NCBI RefSeq assembly: GCF_030056735.1
Contig: NZ_JASHKN010000017.1
Location: forward strand, 1-64,000
From: Rhodococcus sp. IEGM 1409
Lineage (GTDB): Bacteria; Actinomycetota; Actinomycetes; Mycobacteriales; Mycobacteriaceae
Length of the DNA stretch: 64,000 bases
Direction: 5' to 3'
The position numbers were made by a program, and so were the translations under genes. Below are positions 45,791-54,588 of this stretch, piece by piece. The notes under the pieces are model-generated. The model did not search any database and was not told where the DNA came from. It saw only the letters and a program-made list of their open reading frames with translations. Numbering within the stretch: the first letter of the stretch is position 1; each line of letters starts with the position of its first letter.

Positions 45791-46258
45791 TCACTTACCT
45801 GGAGGGACGATCAACACCGGCCGATGACTGTGACGCAGAACATGATCCGCGACGCTGCTCTGCAGTAGCGACCGCAAACCCGTTGTACCGCGGGTGCCGG
45901 TCACGATGATGTCGACGTCCAATTCGTCTGCGGTTTCGACGATTGCAGACCAGATCGCGGATCGGCACTCGGCGCTTCTACCTTCGACGGTCAGGCCCGC
46001 GGCTTCAGCCAGCGCGACGCCCTCGGCGAGGGTGACTTTGGCGTCGGTGTACGCGATGTCCTCGACGTCGTCGTCGGGAACCCACTCCGGTTGCATCACC
46101 CCGGACAGGCCTGACATGCGAGCGGCCTGGCGAACCATCGGCTCCCAGGCGGTGACGAGAACAGCACGATTGGCGGAGAGGAAACGCCCCGCATAGTTTA
46201 CGGCGCGCTTGGCGTTGTCGGAACCGTCGTACGCGATGAGCATCAGACCTTGTGGCAT
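45791..46258 (-). CDS. Universal stress protein (UspA family)
   Basis: The 155-residue single-domain UspA protein begins LMLIAYDGSDNAKRAVNYAG and has the ATP-binding-type C-terminus VTGTRGTTGLRSLLQSSVADHVLRHSHRPVLIVP, close to the G-x2-G-x9-G-S pattern. It probably binds ATP and acts in stress or dormancy physiology. ATG 46258 is chosen because AGGAGG lies 5 bases before it, rather than GTG 46261. It diverges from the LpqI gene. Confidence 0.92.
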   Translation of the reverse strand: MPQGLMLIAYDGSDNAKRAVNYAGRFLSANRAVLVTAWEPMVRQAARMSGLSGVMQPEWVPDDDVEDIAYTDAKVTLAEGVALAEAAGLTVEGRSAECRSAIWSAIVETADELDVDIIVTGTRGTTGLRSLLQSSVADHVLRHSHRPVLIVPPGK

Positions 46259-46359
46259 CACGACCTCCTCGTCAGCGGGGGAATCGGTTCTCTTCCAGGC
46301 TACCGTCCCGATGTGCCCGTGAGGGAGTGTATGGGTACCGGGTCCGTTACGGTCGAGGT

Positions 46360-47538
46360 ATGCGGATCAAGTTTCTGAAGGCTGCGACGACCATTGCTTT
46401 GTGTGGAGGGTTGGTTGCGGGATGCTCAGGCGAAAACGGGACCGCCGATCCTGTTTCGAGCGCTCCGACCAGCACCACCTCCGAGATCACGTCGACGCCT
46501 GCGGCATCGAGCTCCGTACCCGTCGCCGCGTCGTGCGGTAGCGACCTTCTGGCTTCACTGTCCCTGCGTCAGAAACTTGCCCAGCTGCTCAACGTCGGCG
46601 TCACCGGGACTGACGACGCATTGTCGATCGTGCAGAACGAGGAGATCGGCGGCATCTTCGTCGGAAGTTGGACCGATCAGTCGATGCTCACCAATCGCGA
46701 AGTGCCGCAGGTTGCTTCGGCGTCGAAGTTGCCGTTGATGGTGACGATCGACGAGGAAGGCGGACGGGTTTCGCGCGTCGCGGACATCCTCGGTCCCGAT
46801 CCGTCGGCCAGGGAAACTGCGCAGACCATGACAGTGGAACAGACGTACCAGATGGCGCTCGAGCGTGGACGCGGTTTGAAGGATCTCGGGATCACCGTCA
46901 ACTACGCACCCGACGTCGACGTCAGCAGTCAACCAGACGACTCCGTGATCGGTGACCGCTCGTACTCCGACGACCCCCAGACCGTGGTTGCCTACGCCGG
47001 TGCCTACGCGCAGGGTATGCGCGACGCCGGAATCTTCCCGGTGATCAAGCACTTTCCCGGGCATGGCAGTGCGTCGGGTGACTCGCACCGGGGTGAGGTG
47101 ACGACGCCTCCGCTGCAGGATCTGATCGCATCGGACCTGATTCCCTTCCGTGAACTGTCGGGGACCGGAGTCGGCGTCATGATGGGTCATCTCGAGGTTC
47201 CCGGTCTGACCGAGCCCGGTACGCCTGCCAGTATCAGCCCCGCCGCCGTTTCGTTGCTTCGCGACGGAGTGGGTTACGGCGCAGCGCCGTTCACCGGCCC
47301 GGTATTCACCGACGACCTCAGCGGTATGCAGGCGATCACCGACCGATACGATATTGCCGACGCGGTTCAGGCTGCACTTGCGGCAGGAGTCGATCAGGCA
47401 TTGTGGCTGACCACCGACGACGTGCCGCGGGTTCTCGACCATCTCGAGCAGGCCGTCGCGTCGGGTGCGCTTCCGCAGGCTCGAGTCGATCAGGCTGTCG
47501 TCACGGTTGCCGCGGCCAAAGGTGCCGTGACCTGCTGA
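46360..47538 (+). CDS. lpqI: Beta-N-acetylglucosaminidase lipoprotein, GH3 (LpqI/NagZ-like)
   Basis: The 392-residue glycoside hydrolase family 3 enzyme removes N-acetylglucosamine from muropeptides during peptidoglycan recycling. A signal peptide with lipobox VAGC (Cys near residue 22) makes it an anchored lipoprotein. Catalytic motifs are KHFPGHGSASGDSHRG, with the His general acid-base loop, and VFTDDLSGMQAI, with the Asp nucleophile. The ATG at 46360 is chosen at the signal peptide start. The order LpqI-TetR-HtdX matches M. tuberculosis Rv0237, Rv0238 and Rv0241c. Confidence 0.94.
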   Translation: MRIKFLKAATTIALCGGLVAGCSGENGTADPVSSAPTSTTSEITSTPAASSSVPVAASCGSDLLASLSLRQKLAQLLNVGVTGTDDALSIVQNEEIGGIFVGSWTDQSMLTNREVPQVASASKLPLMVTIDEEGGRVSRVADILGPDPSARETAQTMTVEQTYQMALERGRGLKDLGITVNYAPDVDVSSQPDDSVIGDRSYSDDPQTVVAYAGAYAQGMRDAGIFPVIKHFPGHGSASGDSHRGEVTTPPLQDLIASDLIPFRELSGTGVGVMMGHLEVPGLTEPGTPASISPAAVSLLRDGVGYGAAPFTGPVFTDDLSGMQAITDRYDIADAVQAALAAGVDQALWLTTDDVPRVLDHLEQAVASGALPQARVDQAVVTVAAAKGAVTC

Positions 47539-47562
47539 GTCGAAGGTGCGATTCGACGCACA

Positions 47563-47582
47563 ATCTTACCGTAGAGTAAGAT
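47563..47582. promoter_or_regulatory. TTAC-N6-GTAA operator upstream of tetR
   Basis: ATCTTAC-CGTAGA-GTAAGAT is a perfect 7-bp inverted repeat with a 6-base spacer, ending 28 bases before the tetR start. The same core recurs at 50597-50612 (fabG4/fadA2) and 62564-62577 (fadE5). The TetR protein encoded next to it is the obvious candidate binder. Confidence 0.75.
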
Positions 47583-47610
47583 CGACATTTACCCTGTGGT
47601 TGGAGGAAGC

Positions 47611-48210
47611 ATGGCCGGCGGTACCAAGCGACTGCCACGCGCAGTGCGTGAGCAGCAGATGCTCGACGCAGCTGTGGACGTGTTCTCCGACAGGGGGTTT
47701 CACGAAACTTCGATGGACACCATCGCGGCCAAAGCTGAGATCTCGAAGCCGATGCTGTATCTGTACTACGGCTCGAAGGAAGAGCTGTTCGCCGCGTGCA
47801 TTCATCGTGAAGGACTCCGCTTCCTCGAAGCACTCGCCCCGGCCGGCGCGCCCAACCTGACTCCGCGTGAACAATTGCGTGCCGCTCTCGAGGGATTCCT
47901 CGGGTTCGTGGGCGCGAACCGCAAGTCGTGGATGGTGCTTTATCGTCAGGCCGTCGGGCAGCAGGCTTTTGCGGGAACCGTGCAGTCCAGTCGTGATCGG
48001 TTGATCGAGTTGACCGCGCATCTGCTCGAGTCCAGCACCAAGGATCCTGATGCCGCGCACGATTACGGGATCATCGCCATCGCGCTCGTCGGCGCCGGTG
48101 AGGCAGTAGCCGACCGAGTCGCGGGTGGGGAAATCGAAGTGGATGCCGCAGCGGACCTACTCGAATCCCTCGCGTGGCGCGGTCTGTCGGGCAAGAAGAA
48201 GTCCGAATAG
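47611..48210 (+). CDS. TetR family regulator, Rv0238-like
   Basis: The 199-residue regulator has a TetR helix-turn-helix: EQQMLDAAVDVFSDRGFHETSMDTIAAKAEISKPMLYLYYGSKEELF. Its helical ligand domain includes RKSWMVLYRQAVGQQAF. The ATG at 47611 has GGAGGA just before it; the in-frame GTG at 47596 is less likely. A perfect palindrome lies in its own promoter and related palindromes control the neighbouring fatty-acid genes, so it is probably an autoregulated repressor of htdX-fabG4, fadA2 and fadE5. The ligand may be an acyl-CoA; that is inference. Confidence 0.93.
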   Translation: MAGGTKRLPRAVREQQMLDAAVDVFSDRGFHETSMDTIAAKAEISKPMLYLYYGSKEELFAACIHREGLRFLEALAPAGAPNLTPREQLRAALEGFLGFVGANRKSWMVLYRQAVGQQAFAGTVQSSRDRLIELTAHLLESSTKDPDAAHDYGIIAIALVGAGEAVADRVAGGEIEVDAAADLLESLAWRGLSGKKKSE

Positions 48211-48221
48211 CCCCCCAAAAA

Positions 48222-48285
48222 CCAATCTGAGCGAACGTACCTTTCAGCGCATCCAAGGCGCCGAAAGGTACGTTCGCTCAATTGG
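48222..48285. terminator. Long palindromic element / bidirectional terminator
   Basis: TGAGCGAACGTACCTTTC (48228-48245) pairs perfectly with 48263-48280, an 18-bp stem. CCAAT/ATTGG extends it after a one-base bulge, and GCGC pairs within the loop. It lies between the convergent tetR and htdX genes and would serve as a terminator for both. Translations of similar palindromes look familiar from rhodococcal genomes, so it may belong to a dispersed intergenic repeat family. Only one copy was noticed in this window. Confidence 0.8.
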
Positions 48286-48314
48286 GGTGGGTAGGAAACC
48301 CGACAAAACCTAGG

Positions 48315-49181
48315 TCAGCGCAGCGTCGCAGTGACGTGCGGGTAACCCTTCTTCGGGTGACGCAGCGACAGATCCCAGCCGCCATCGGTGCGGTCGGCGT
48401 AGGCATTCAGCGTCGCCGGCAGCAGGATCGGCTTGCCGAAACGCACGCTGTACGTGACCTTGTCCGCGACGGAACCCTCGACGGTCCGCAGAAGGGCTGC
48501 GGCACTCCACATTCCGTGAGCAATGGTCTTCGGAAAACCGAAAGCCTTGGCGCCCAGAGACGAGACGTGGATCGGATTGCGGTCGCCGGAGACCGCGGCG
48601 TACTTGCTGATCGTGGTCTGGTCGACGCGGATGGTGCTCATCGGCATCGGCGGGACCTCGTCAGCCTTGGGTTCCGGTCCGGGCTGGCCGGACAGCGAGG
48701 TCTTTTGCTGGTTCAGGAAGCTCGAGGTCTGTCGCCAGACAAGTTCCCGTCCCACCCGAATTTCGGTGACCACGTCGATCAGCAGGCCCTTGCGGTGCTC
48801 ACGCAGGTTCTCGGCATGCACCGAGAGGTCCAGCGGTTCGCTGACGGAGATGGGCCGCAGCGATTCGATGACGTTCTCGGCGTGAACGGAACCGACGGCG
48901 GCGAAGGGGAAGTCCTTCGACACCATCAGCTTCATCACCGTCGGGAAGGCCAAGGTGAAGGGATAGGTGATCGGCTGAGTGTCGCCGAACCGCAGTCCGG
49001 TCACGCGGCAGTACGCCGCCAGATTGTCGGTGTCGACCTTCAGTCCGGTGAGGGTGAAGGTCTGCTGTGGCACCGAGCGCGAGTGGGACTTGTTCCACGG
49101 CAACAATCCCAGGACCGCGCGGGAGTAGATGTCGAGGGTCTTCGGCTGCTCGGTGAGCGCGACGGTCTTTGTTGCCATCAT
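48315..49181 (-). CDS. htdX: MaoC-family (3R)-hydroxyacyl-thioester dehydratase HtdX
   Basis: The 288-residue double-hotdog protein resembles mycobacterial HtdX (Rv0241c). The C-terminal MaoC half carries [37 protein letters not shown] with the catalytic Asp/His dyad. The N-terminal half is a degenerate hotdog ([36 protein letters not shown]). It dehydrates (3R)-hydroxyacyl-CoA or ACP in reductive fatty-acid elongation or degradation. Its ATG overlaps the fabG4 stop (ATGA), so the two are co-translated. Confidence 0.93.
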   Translation of the reverse strand: MMATKTVALTEQPKTLDIYSRAVLGLLPWNKSHSRSVPQQTFTLTGLKVDTDNLAAYCRVTGLRFGDTQPITYPFTLAFPTVMKLMVSKDFPFAAVGSVHAENVIESLRPISVSEPLDLSVHAENLREHRKGLLIDVVTEIRVGRELVWRQTSSFLNQQKTSLSGQPGPEPKADEVPPMPMSTIRVDQTTISKYAAVSGDRNPIHVSSLGAKAFGFPKTIAHGMWSAAALLRTVEGSVADKVTYSVRFGKPILLPATLNAYADRTDGGWDLSLRHPKKGYPHVTATLR

Positions 49182-50524
49182 GCGCCCAGAAGGCTCTGGC
49201 CACAGACGCGAACGACCTGTCCCGTAACGGCATTGGAGGCCGGGCTTGCGAAGTATGCGACGGTCTCTGCGACGTCGACGGTCTCGCCGCCCTGCAAGAG
49301 CGAGCTCATGCGACGGCCGGCTTCGCGGGTGGCGAAGGGGATGGCTGCGGTCATGGCCGTCTCGATGAAGCCCGGCGCGACGGCGTTGATGGTGATGTTC
49401 TTCTTCGCCAGGACCGGAGCTTCGGCGTGAACGAGGCCGATGACGCCGGCCTTGGAGGTGCCGTAGTTGGTCTGGCCGCGGTTGCCCGCGATGCCGGCGA
49501 TGGAGGAGACGTCGACGACGCGGCCGCCTTCCTTGAGGGCGCCCTTCTCGACGAGGTGCTCGGTGATCTTCTGCGGTGCAAGAAGATTGACGTTCATGAC
49601 CATGTTCCAGCGACCCTCGTCCATGTTGGCGAGGGTCTTGTCGCGGGTGATGCCTGCGTTGTGGACGATGATGTCGGCTCCGCCGTGACGCTCGAGGAGA
49701 TGAGCTGCGAGGACCTCGGCTGCGTCGGCTGCCGTGACGTCGAGGGCGAGGGACGTGCCGCCGACCTTGTTCGCGGTCTCGGACAGTGCTTCGCCGGCGG
49801 CCGGGATGTCAGCGCACACGACGTGCGCGCCGTCGCGGGCAAGCACCTCGGCGATGGTGGCGCCGATGCCGCGGGCTGCGCCGGTGACGACGGCAACCTT
49901 TCCTTCGAGCGGCTTGTCCCAGCTCGCGGGCGCGACGGAATCTTCAGCACCGACGACGATGACCTGGCCGTCAACGAAGGCGGACTTGGCCGAAAGAAGA
50001 AAGCGCAGAGTCGATTCCACGCCGGAAAGTCCAGTGGAAGCCTTGGGGGAGACGTAGACCAGCTGAGCGGTGGAGCCGCGCTTGATCTCCTTGCCGACGC
50101 TGCGGGTGAAGCCTTCGAGGGCGCGCTGTGCGACATGCTCGTCGACGCTCGACGTTTCTTCCGGCGTCGTGCCGAGAACGACGACGCGAGCCGACGGTGC
50201 GAGGTTGCGGATCACGGGCTGGAAGAACTCGAACAGCTGCTCGAGCTCGCTGACCTGAGTGATTCCGGTGGCGTCGAACACGAGTCCGCCGAAGCTGCTG
50301 TCGTGCGCCTGAGCCGCGGGGTAGTCGGAGAGCAGTACGCGCAGTGGTTCTGCGAGCCGACCCTTGCCGCCGATGAGGACTGGTCCGGCGAGTGCTGGTT
50401 CCCCTGCTTTGTAGCGACGCAGGTTCTCGGGCCTGGGCAGGCCGGCCTTCGACGCGATGAATGCGCCGGGGGCGGACGAGAGGAACTGTGAATAGAGGTC
50501 GGGAGCTCCCTTGCTGGCTGCCAC
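49178..50524 (-). CDS. fabG4: High-molecular-weight 3-oxoacyl-reductase FabG4
   Basis: The 448-residue protein is the two-domain FabG of mycolic bacteria (Rv0242c, 454 residues). The first ~200 residues form a degenerate flavodoxin-like domain. The C-terminal SDR domain has [17 protein letters not shown] for cofactor, [15 protein letters not shown], and the [22 protein letters not shown] active site with Ser, Tyr and Lys. It reduces 3-oxoacyl-CoA, with NADH in the characterised homologue. It is followed by overlapping htdX and diverges from fadA2 around a shared palindrome. Confidence 0.95.
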   Translation of the reverse strand: MAASKGAPDLYSQFLSSAPGAFIASKAGLPRPENLRRYKAGEPALAGPVLIGGKGRLAEPLRVLLSDYPAAQAHDSSFGGLVFDATGITQVSELEQLFEFFQPVIRNLAPSARVVVLGTTPEETSSVDEHVAQRALEGFTRSVGKEIKRGSTAQLVYVSPKASTGLSGVESTLRFLLSAKSAFVDGQVIVVGAEDSVAPASWDKPLEGKVAVVTGAARGIGATIAEVLARDGAHVVCADIPAAGEALSETANKVGGTSLALDVTAADAAEVLAAHLLERHGGADIIVHNAGITRDKTLANMDEGRWNMVMNVNLLAPQKITEHLVEKGALKEGGRVVDVSSIAGIAGNRGQTNYGTSKAGVIGLVHAEAPVLAKKNITINAVAPGFIETAMTAAIPFATREAGRRMSSLLQGGETVDVAETVAYFASPASNAVTGQVVRVCGQSLLGA

Positions 50525-50596
50525 GGTCCTACCTTCTGTTGTGTTTCGGGTTGTCTCTCACCGGGCAATCGGAAGAATGCGGCGATAGACAAGTAA

Positions 50597-50612
50597 CTTA
50601 CTACTGAGTAAG
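50597..50612. promoter_or_regulatory. TTAC-N6-GTAA operator between fabG4 and fadA2
   Basis: CTTAC-TACTGA-GTAAG shares its core and 6-base spacing with the tetR operator at 47563. It lies in the 130-base divergent promoter, 72 bases before the fabG4 start and 43 before the fadA2 start, so one bound dimer could repress both genes. Confidence 0.7.
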
Positions 50613-50654
50613 AATAGTCTTCAACAGGTAATCGCACCATCCTTGGAGACGCAA

Positions 50655-52010
50655 GTGACAAGCAAAGCCCGTTCAAATGCAAAGCCCGCCGCACCTCGCA
50701 CTGCACCGGCCGCAGCCGCTGCGAAGTCCGCAGGTCAGCGCCGTCCGGTTGCGATCGTCGGCGGAAATCGCATTCCGTTCGCACGCTCGGACAAGGCGTA
50801 CGCACAGGCGTCCAACCAGGACATGTTCACTGCGACGCTCGACGGTCTGGTGAGCCGATTCAATCTGCAGGGCGAGAAGCTCGGCATGGTCGTCGGCGGT
50901 GCGGTGCTCAAGCACAGCCGTGATTTCAATCTCATTCGCGAGTCCGTTCTCGGCAGCGCGCTGAGCCCGTACACGTCGGCGTACGACCTTCAGCAAGCGT
51001 GTGGCACCGGACTGCAGTCGATCATCGCCGTCGGCGACGCCATTTCGGCCGGCCGCATCGATTCCGGCATCGGTGGCGGCACGGACACCACGTCCGATGC
51101 TCCGATCGGCGTCAACGATCAGGCACGCGAGTTCCTGCTCTCCCTCAACCGCGCGAAGTCCACGGGCGACCGCATCAAGCTGCTCGGCAATGTCCGTGCG
51201 GGCATGCTCGGCCTCGAAATTCCGCGCAACGGCGAGCCCCGCACCGGCAAGTCGATGGGTGACCACGCTGCGATCACCGCCAAGGAATTCGGTGTGAAGC
51301 GCGAGGACCAGGACGAACTTGCCGCTGCCAGCCACAAGAACATGGCAGCTGCCTACGACCGCGGTTTCTTCGACGACCTCGTCACCCCGTTCCTCGGTCT
51401 GACCCGCGACGACAACCTCCGTCCTGGTTCGACCGTCGAGAAGCTGTCGACGCTCAAGCCGGTGTTCGGCACCAAGCTCGGCGATGCGACGATGACTGCC
51501 GGCAACTCGACGCCGCTCACCGACGGTGCTTCGGCAGTGCTCCTCTCCACCGACGAGTGGGCAGCCGAGCGTAATCTTCCGGTTCTGGCGCACCTCGTCG
51601 ATTCCGAAACCGCTGCCGTCGACTACGTCCACGGCAAGGACGGGCTGCTCATGGCTCCCACCTACGCGATCCCGCGTTTGCTGGCCCGCAACGGTCTCAC
51701 CTTGCAGGACTTCGATTACTACGAGATCCACGAAGCCTTCGCTTCGGTGGTTCTCGCAACCCTGCAGGCTTTCGAATCCGACGAGTACTGCAAGGAACGC
51801 CTCGGCCTCGACGGCGCACTGGGCTCGATCGACCGAAGCAAGCTCAATGTCAACGGATCGTCCTTGGCTGCAGGTCACCCGTTCGCGGCAACCGGCGGAC
51901 GTATCGTCGCTTCCCTCGCCAAGATGCTCGCCGAAAAGGGTTCGGGCCGCGGCCTGATCTCGATCTGTGCCGCCGGCGGCCAGGGTGTCACGGCGATTAT
52001 CGAGCGGTAA
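50655..52010 (+). CDS. fadA2: Acetyl-CoA acyltransferase (thiolase) FadA2
   Basis: The 451-residue thiolase cleaves 3-oxoacyl-CoA or condenses acyl-CoAs. The nucleophilic Cys is in DLQQACGTGLQS, the catalytic His in YYEIHEAFASV, and the second Cys in ISICAAGGQGVTA. A Lys/Ala/Pro-rich 30-residue N-terminal extension precedes the domain. GTG 50655 is preferred because GGAG lies suitably upstream; TTG 50643 is the open-frame limit. It is the counterpart of Rv0243, next to fabG4 and htdX, and carries the same palindromic operator. Confidence 0.94.
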   Translation: MTSKARSNAKPAAPRTAPAAAAAKSAGQRRPVAIVGGNRIPFARSDKAYAQASNQDMFTATLDGLVSRFNLQGEKLGMVVGGAVLKHSRDFNLIRESVLGSALSPYTSAYDLQQACGTGLQSIIAVGDAISAGRIDSGIGGGTDTTSDAPIGVNDQAREFLLSLNRAKSTGDRIKLLGNVRAGMLGLEIPRNGEPRTGKSMGDHAAITAKEFGVKREDQDELAAASHKNMAAAYDRGFFDDLVTPFLGLTRDDNLRPGSTVEKLSTLKPVFGTKLGDATMTAGNSTPLTDGASAVLLSTDEWAAERNLPVLAHLVDSETAAVDYVHGKDGLLMAPTYAIPRLLARNGLTLQDFDYYEIHEAFASVVLATLQAFESDEYCKERLGLDGALGSIDRSKLNVNGSSLAAGHPFAATGGRIVASLAKMLAEKGSGRGLISICAAGGQGVTAIIER

Positions 52011-52083
52011 TCGCTCCACAATCTCCCCACGTGCGTGAAAACTGCGCTCACCTGCAGTGATCGGCGCGAGGGGATGCGTAATC

Positions 52084-52116
52084 GGGGATCCGGCCACGAG
52101 GGGTGGCCGGATCCTC
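52084..52116. terminator. fadA2 terminator hairpin
   Basis: GGATCCGGCCAC (52086-52097) pairs perfectly with GTGGCCGGATCC (52103-52114) around GAGGG, with a further wobble and a G-C pair outside. It lies 76 bases after the fadA2 stop. No U-tract follows. Confidence 0.78.
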
Positions 52117-52181
52117 GAACTCTTTGCAAACTTTTTCGCGAAGGCGTGTAACGCTGCAGAATAGCTACCGATATTCATGAC

Positions 52182-52228
52182 AGCCCCGTGTTGCTGCCTG
52201 ACCCCCGACCTGGCAGCAGCGCGGGGCT
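52182..52228 (+). promoter_or_regulatory. Large hairpin upstream of the VanW gene
   Basis: AGCCCCG and TGCTGCC (52182-52198) pair with GGCAGCA and CGGGGCT (52212-52228) around a symmetric internal loop, giving 7+7 bp. It lies about 77 bases before the VanW start and just before an AT-rich TATCCTGTAATGA that could hold a -10 element. It may insulate the gene from read-through or act in its leader; the rest of this 294-base gap shows nothing else. Confidence 0.45.
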
Positions 52229-52304
52229 CTCGTATGTCCGGATATCCTGTAATGAGTTGTCGGTGAGCGCCGCAGCGACGGTTGATGCAGCGAGGAGCCA
52301 ACAG

Positions 52305-54584
52305 GTGAGTGACGAAGAGGGTCCGTCCGTCGAGAAGACGAACAACGAGGACTCGTCCCTCCCAGAGCAGGCGCTCGAGTCGGTCGAAGAGACCGAGTCG
52401 GTCGAGGAACCCCAGACCGCTGAGGACACCGAGCCAGTCGTCGAGGCTGAATCAGTAGAGCTTGAATCAGCAGAGCCTGAACCGGTCGAAGCACCGAAGC
52501 CTGTCGACGAAGACGCAATCGATTCCACAGAAGCGACCGTCGACGAACCAGCGCTGGACGAAGAAGTTGCTTCCACCGAACCAACTGTCGACGAGCTGTC
52601 CGACAACGAACTGACCGACGACGAATCGGCAAACGAAGTCACCACCGTCATCCCCGTCGTCCCGGCCGACGACGCACCGCCGACGGAAGTAGTCGACTCG
52701 GCTCCGGCGACCGAAGCCAGCGACGAGCAGACACAGCAGTTCGAGCCCCCGGCAGTGGTGGTTCCCCCGAAGCCGCCGCGCCCCGAGTTCGTGCAGCAGT
52801 ACGACACCCAGCAATTCGAACCCATCCAGCAGCAGTACGAGCCTGTTGTCCGCGAATCAGAGGTAGTTGCACCCCCGCCACCGCAACAACCAGTGGCGCC
52901 CGCTCCGGCTTCTTCCCGCAAGTGGGTCAAGCCGGCGATAGCGGTCGGCGCCATCTTTGCCGTTGCAGCGATTGCCTACGGGGTGGACATCTTCACGTCG
53001 TCGGGGAAAACACCCCGAGGCACGCAGGTCGCCGGGGTCGACATCGGTGATCTCACGCCCGCCGACGCGGAAACCACGCTGCGCGCCGAACTCGGCCCAA
53101 GACTTGTCGAACCCGTAGCCGTACATGCCGGCGGCGTCGACTCCGAGATCGTTCCCGCGTCTGCGGGTGTAGACGTCGACTGGTCGGCCACGTTGTCCGG
53201 TGTGAACGCTCAGCCCATCAACCCGATCACCCGCATCACGTCGTTCTTCGGCTCTCGCGAGGTTCCGGTCGTGTCGACCGTCGACCAGGGGGCGTTGGAC
53301 GCCTCGATGTCGCAGCTTGCTGCGAACAGCGATCGTGCACCCGTCGAAGGCGCAGTCGTATTCGAGGACGGGAAGGCGACGGGTGTTTCACCCGCAGCCG
53401 GCCAGGCGCTCGAAGCGCAGAAGGCGGGCGCCACGTTCGCCGCGGAGTGGTCTGACGGTGGCATCGTCGATCTTCCGGTCGACGAAGTGCCGGTCACCGT
53501 CACTCAGGCCGGTGTCGATCGCGCACTGCAGGAGATCGCTATTCCGGCCGTCTCGGGTGACGTCGTGGTCAACGGCCGTGACGGCAAGGTCGCGACGCTC
53601 GGCGTCGACCAGATCGCCGAGGTCTTGACCTTCACTCCGGATGCTTCCGGTGGGCTGACCCCGCAGTACAACACGGATGCCGCGATCAAGATTCTGACTC
53701 CGCAGTTGGTGTCGACGGAAGTACAACCCAAGGACGCGTCGTTCACCTTCGCCGGTGGTAAGCCGACGGTTGTGCCTGGTGTTGTCGGTGACCTGATCAA
53801 CTGGCCGGACACGGTCAAGGAACTTCCGGTTCTGCTGGGCAGCACGGCTTCTCGGGCAACCCCTGCCGTGTACGGTCCGGTCCCACCGGCATTGACCACC
53901 GAAGCCGCGGACGCACTCGGCATCAATGAGGTGATCGGCGAATTCACCACCGGTGGTTTCGAATACGCGTCCGGTGTCAACATCGGTCTGGCTGCGTCGG
54001 AGATCGACGGTGCGGTCATCAAGCCCGGAGATACGTTCTCGCTCAACGAATACACCGGTCCGCGCGGTGCCGCTCAGGGATACGTCGAGTCGGGGATCAT
54101 CAACAACGGTCGCCCGGACAAGGCCGTCGGCGGCGGTATCAGTCAGCTTGCGACGACGCTCTACAACGCAACGTACTTCGCAGGCATGGACGACGTTGCA
54201 CATACCGAGCACAGCTACTACATCTCGCGGTACCCCGAGGCTCGTGAGGCGACCATCTTCGACGGTGCGATCGACCTGCAGTTCCGTAATCCGGCGAAGA
54301 CCGGCGTGATGATCGAGACGATTGCGACGTCGTCGAACATCACCGTTCGGATCTGGGGAACCAAAACCGTCGATGTCGCTTCGACGACGGGCCCGCGTAC
54401 GTCGCCGACGTCACCGAACACCGTGACGTTGCCGGAGGGGCCTGGCTGTGTGGCTTCGAGCGGTGCGCCCGGATTCACGGTCAGCGACACTCGCGTGATC
54501 ACCGACCACGCGAGTGGCGCCGAGATTTCCTCGAACACCCGGACCGTCAAGTACGACCCGGTGCCGATCGTGAAGTGCGAGTAG
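52305..54584 (+). CDS. VanW family protein with acidic cytosolic tail and peptidoglycan-binding-type domains
   Basis: The 759-residue protein begins with ~170 residues of acidic repeats (Glu/Ser/Val/Thr) ending in a Pro/Gln-rich linker. One membrane helix follows (KPAIAVGAIFAVAAIAYGVDIF). Outside, two copies of a PG_binding_4-type domain (GVDIGDLTPADAETTLRAEL and a second near residue 380) lead to the VanW domain, with GDTFSLNEYTGPRGAAQGYVES and GGGISQLATTLYNATYFAGMD. VanW proteins are cell-wall associated with unknown activity. GTG 52305 is chosen for the GAGGAG 8 bases upstream. Confidence 0.9.
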   Translation: MSDEEGPSVEKTNNEDSSLPEQALESVEETESVEEPQTAEDTEPVVEAESVELESAEPEPVEAPKPVDEDAIDSTEATVDEPALDEEVASTEPTVDELSDNELTDDESANEVTTVIPVVPADDAPPTEVVDSAPATEASDEQTQQFEPPAVVVPPKPPRPEFVQQYDTQQFEPIQQQYEPVVRESEVVAPPPPQQPVAPAPASSRKWVKPAIAVGAIFAVAAIAYGVDIFTSSGKTPRGTQVAGVDIGDLTPADAETTLRAELGPRLVEPVAVHAGGVDSEIVPASAGVDVDWSATLSGVNAQPINPITRITSFFGSREVPVVSTVDQGALDASMSQLAANSDRAPVEGAVVFEDGKATGVSPAAGQALEAQKAGATFAAEWSDGGIVDLPVDEVPVTVTQAGVDRALQEIAIPAVSGDVVVNGRDGKVATLGVDQIAEVLTFTPDASGGLTPQYNTDAAIKILTPQLVSTEVQPKDASFTFAGGKPTVVPGVVGDLINWPDTVKELPVLLGSTASRATPAVYGPVPPALTTEAADALGINEVIGEFTTGGFEYASGVNIGLAASEIDGAVIKPGDTFSLNEYTGPRGAAQGYVESGIINNGRPDKAVGGGISQLATTLYNATYFAGMDDVAHTEHSYYISRYPEAREATIFDGAIDLQFRNPAKTGVMIETIATSSNITVRIWGTKTVDVASTTGPRTSPTSPNTVTLPEGPGCVASSGAPGFTVSDTRVITDHASGAEISSNTRTVKYDPVPIVKCE

Positions 54585-54588
54585 GGAA

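Noticed and set aside
52188-52304. Start of the VanW gene at ATG 52188
   Set aside because: That ATG-frame start lies inside a strong hairpin and lacks a ribosome-binding site. GTG 52305 has GAGGAG at proper spacing, and acidic coding sequence begins there.
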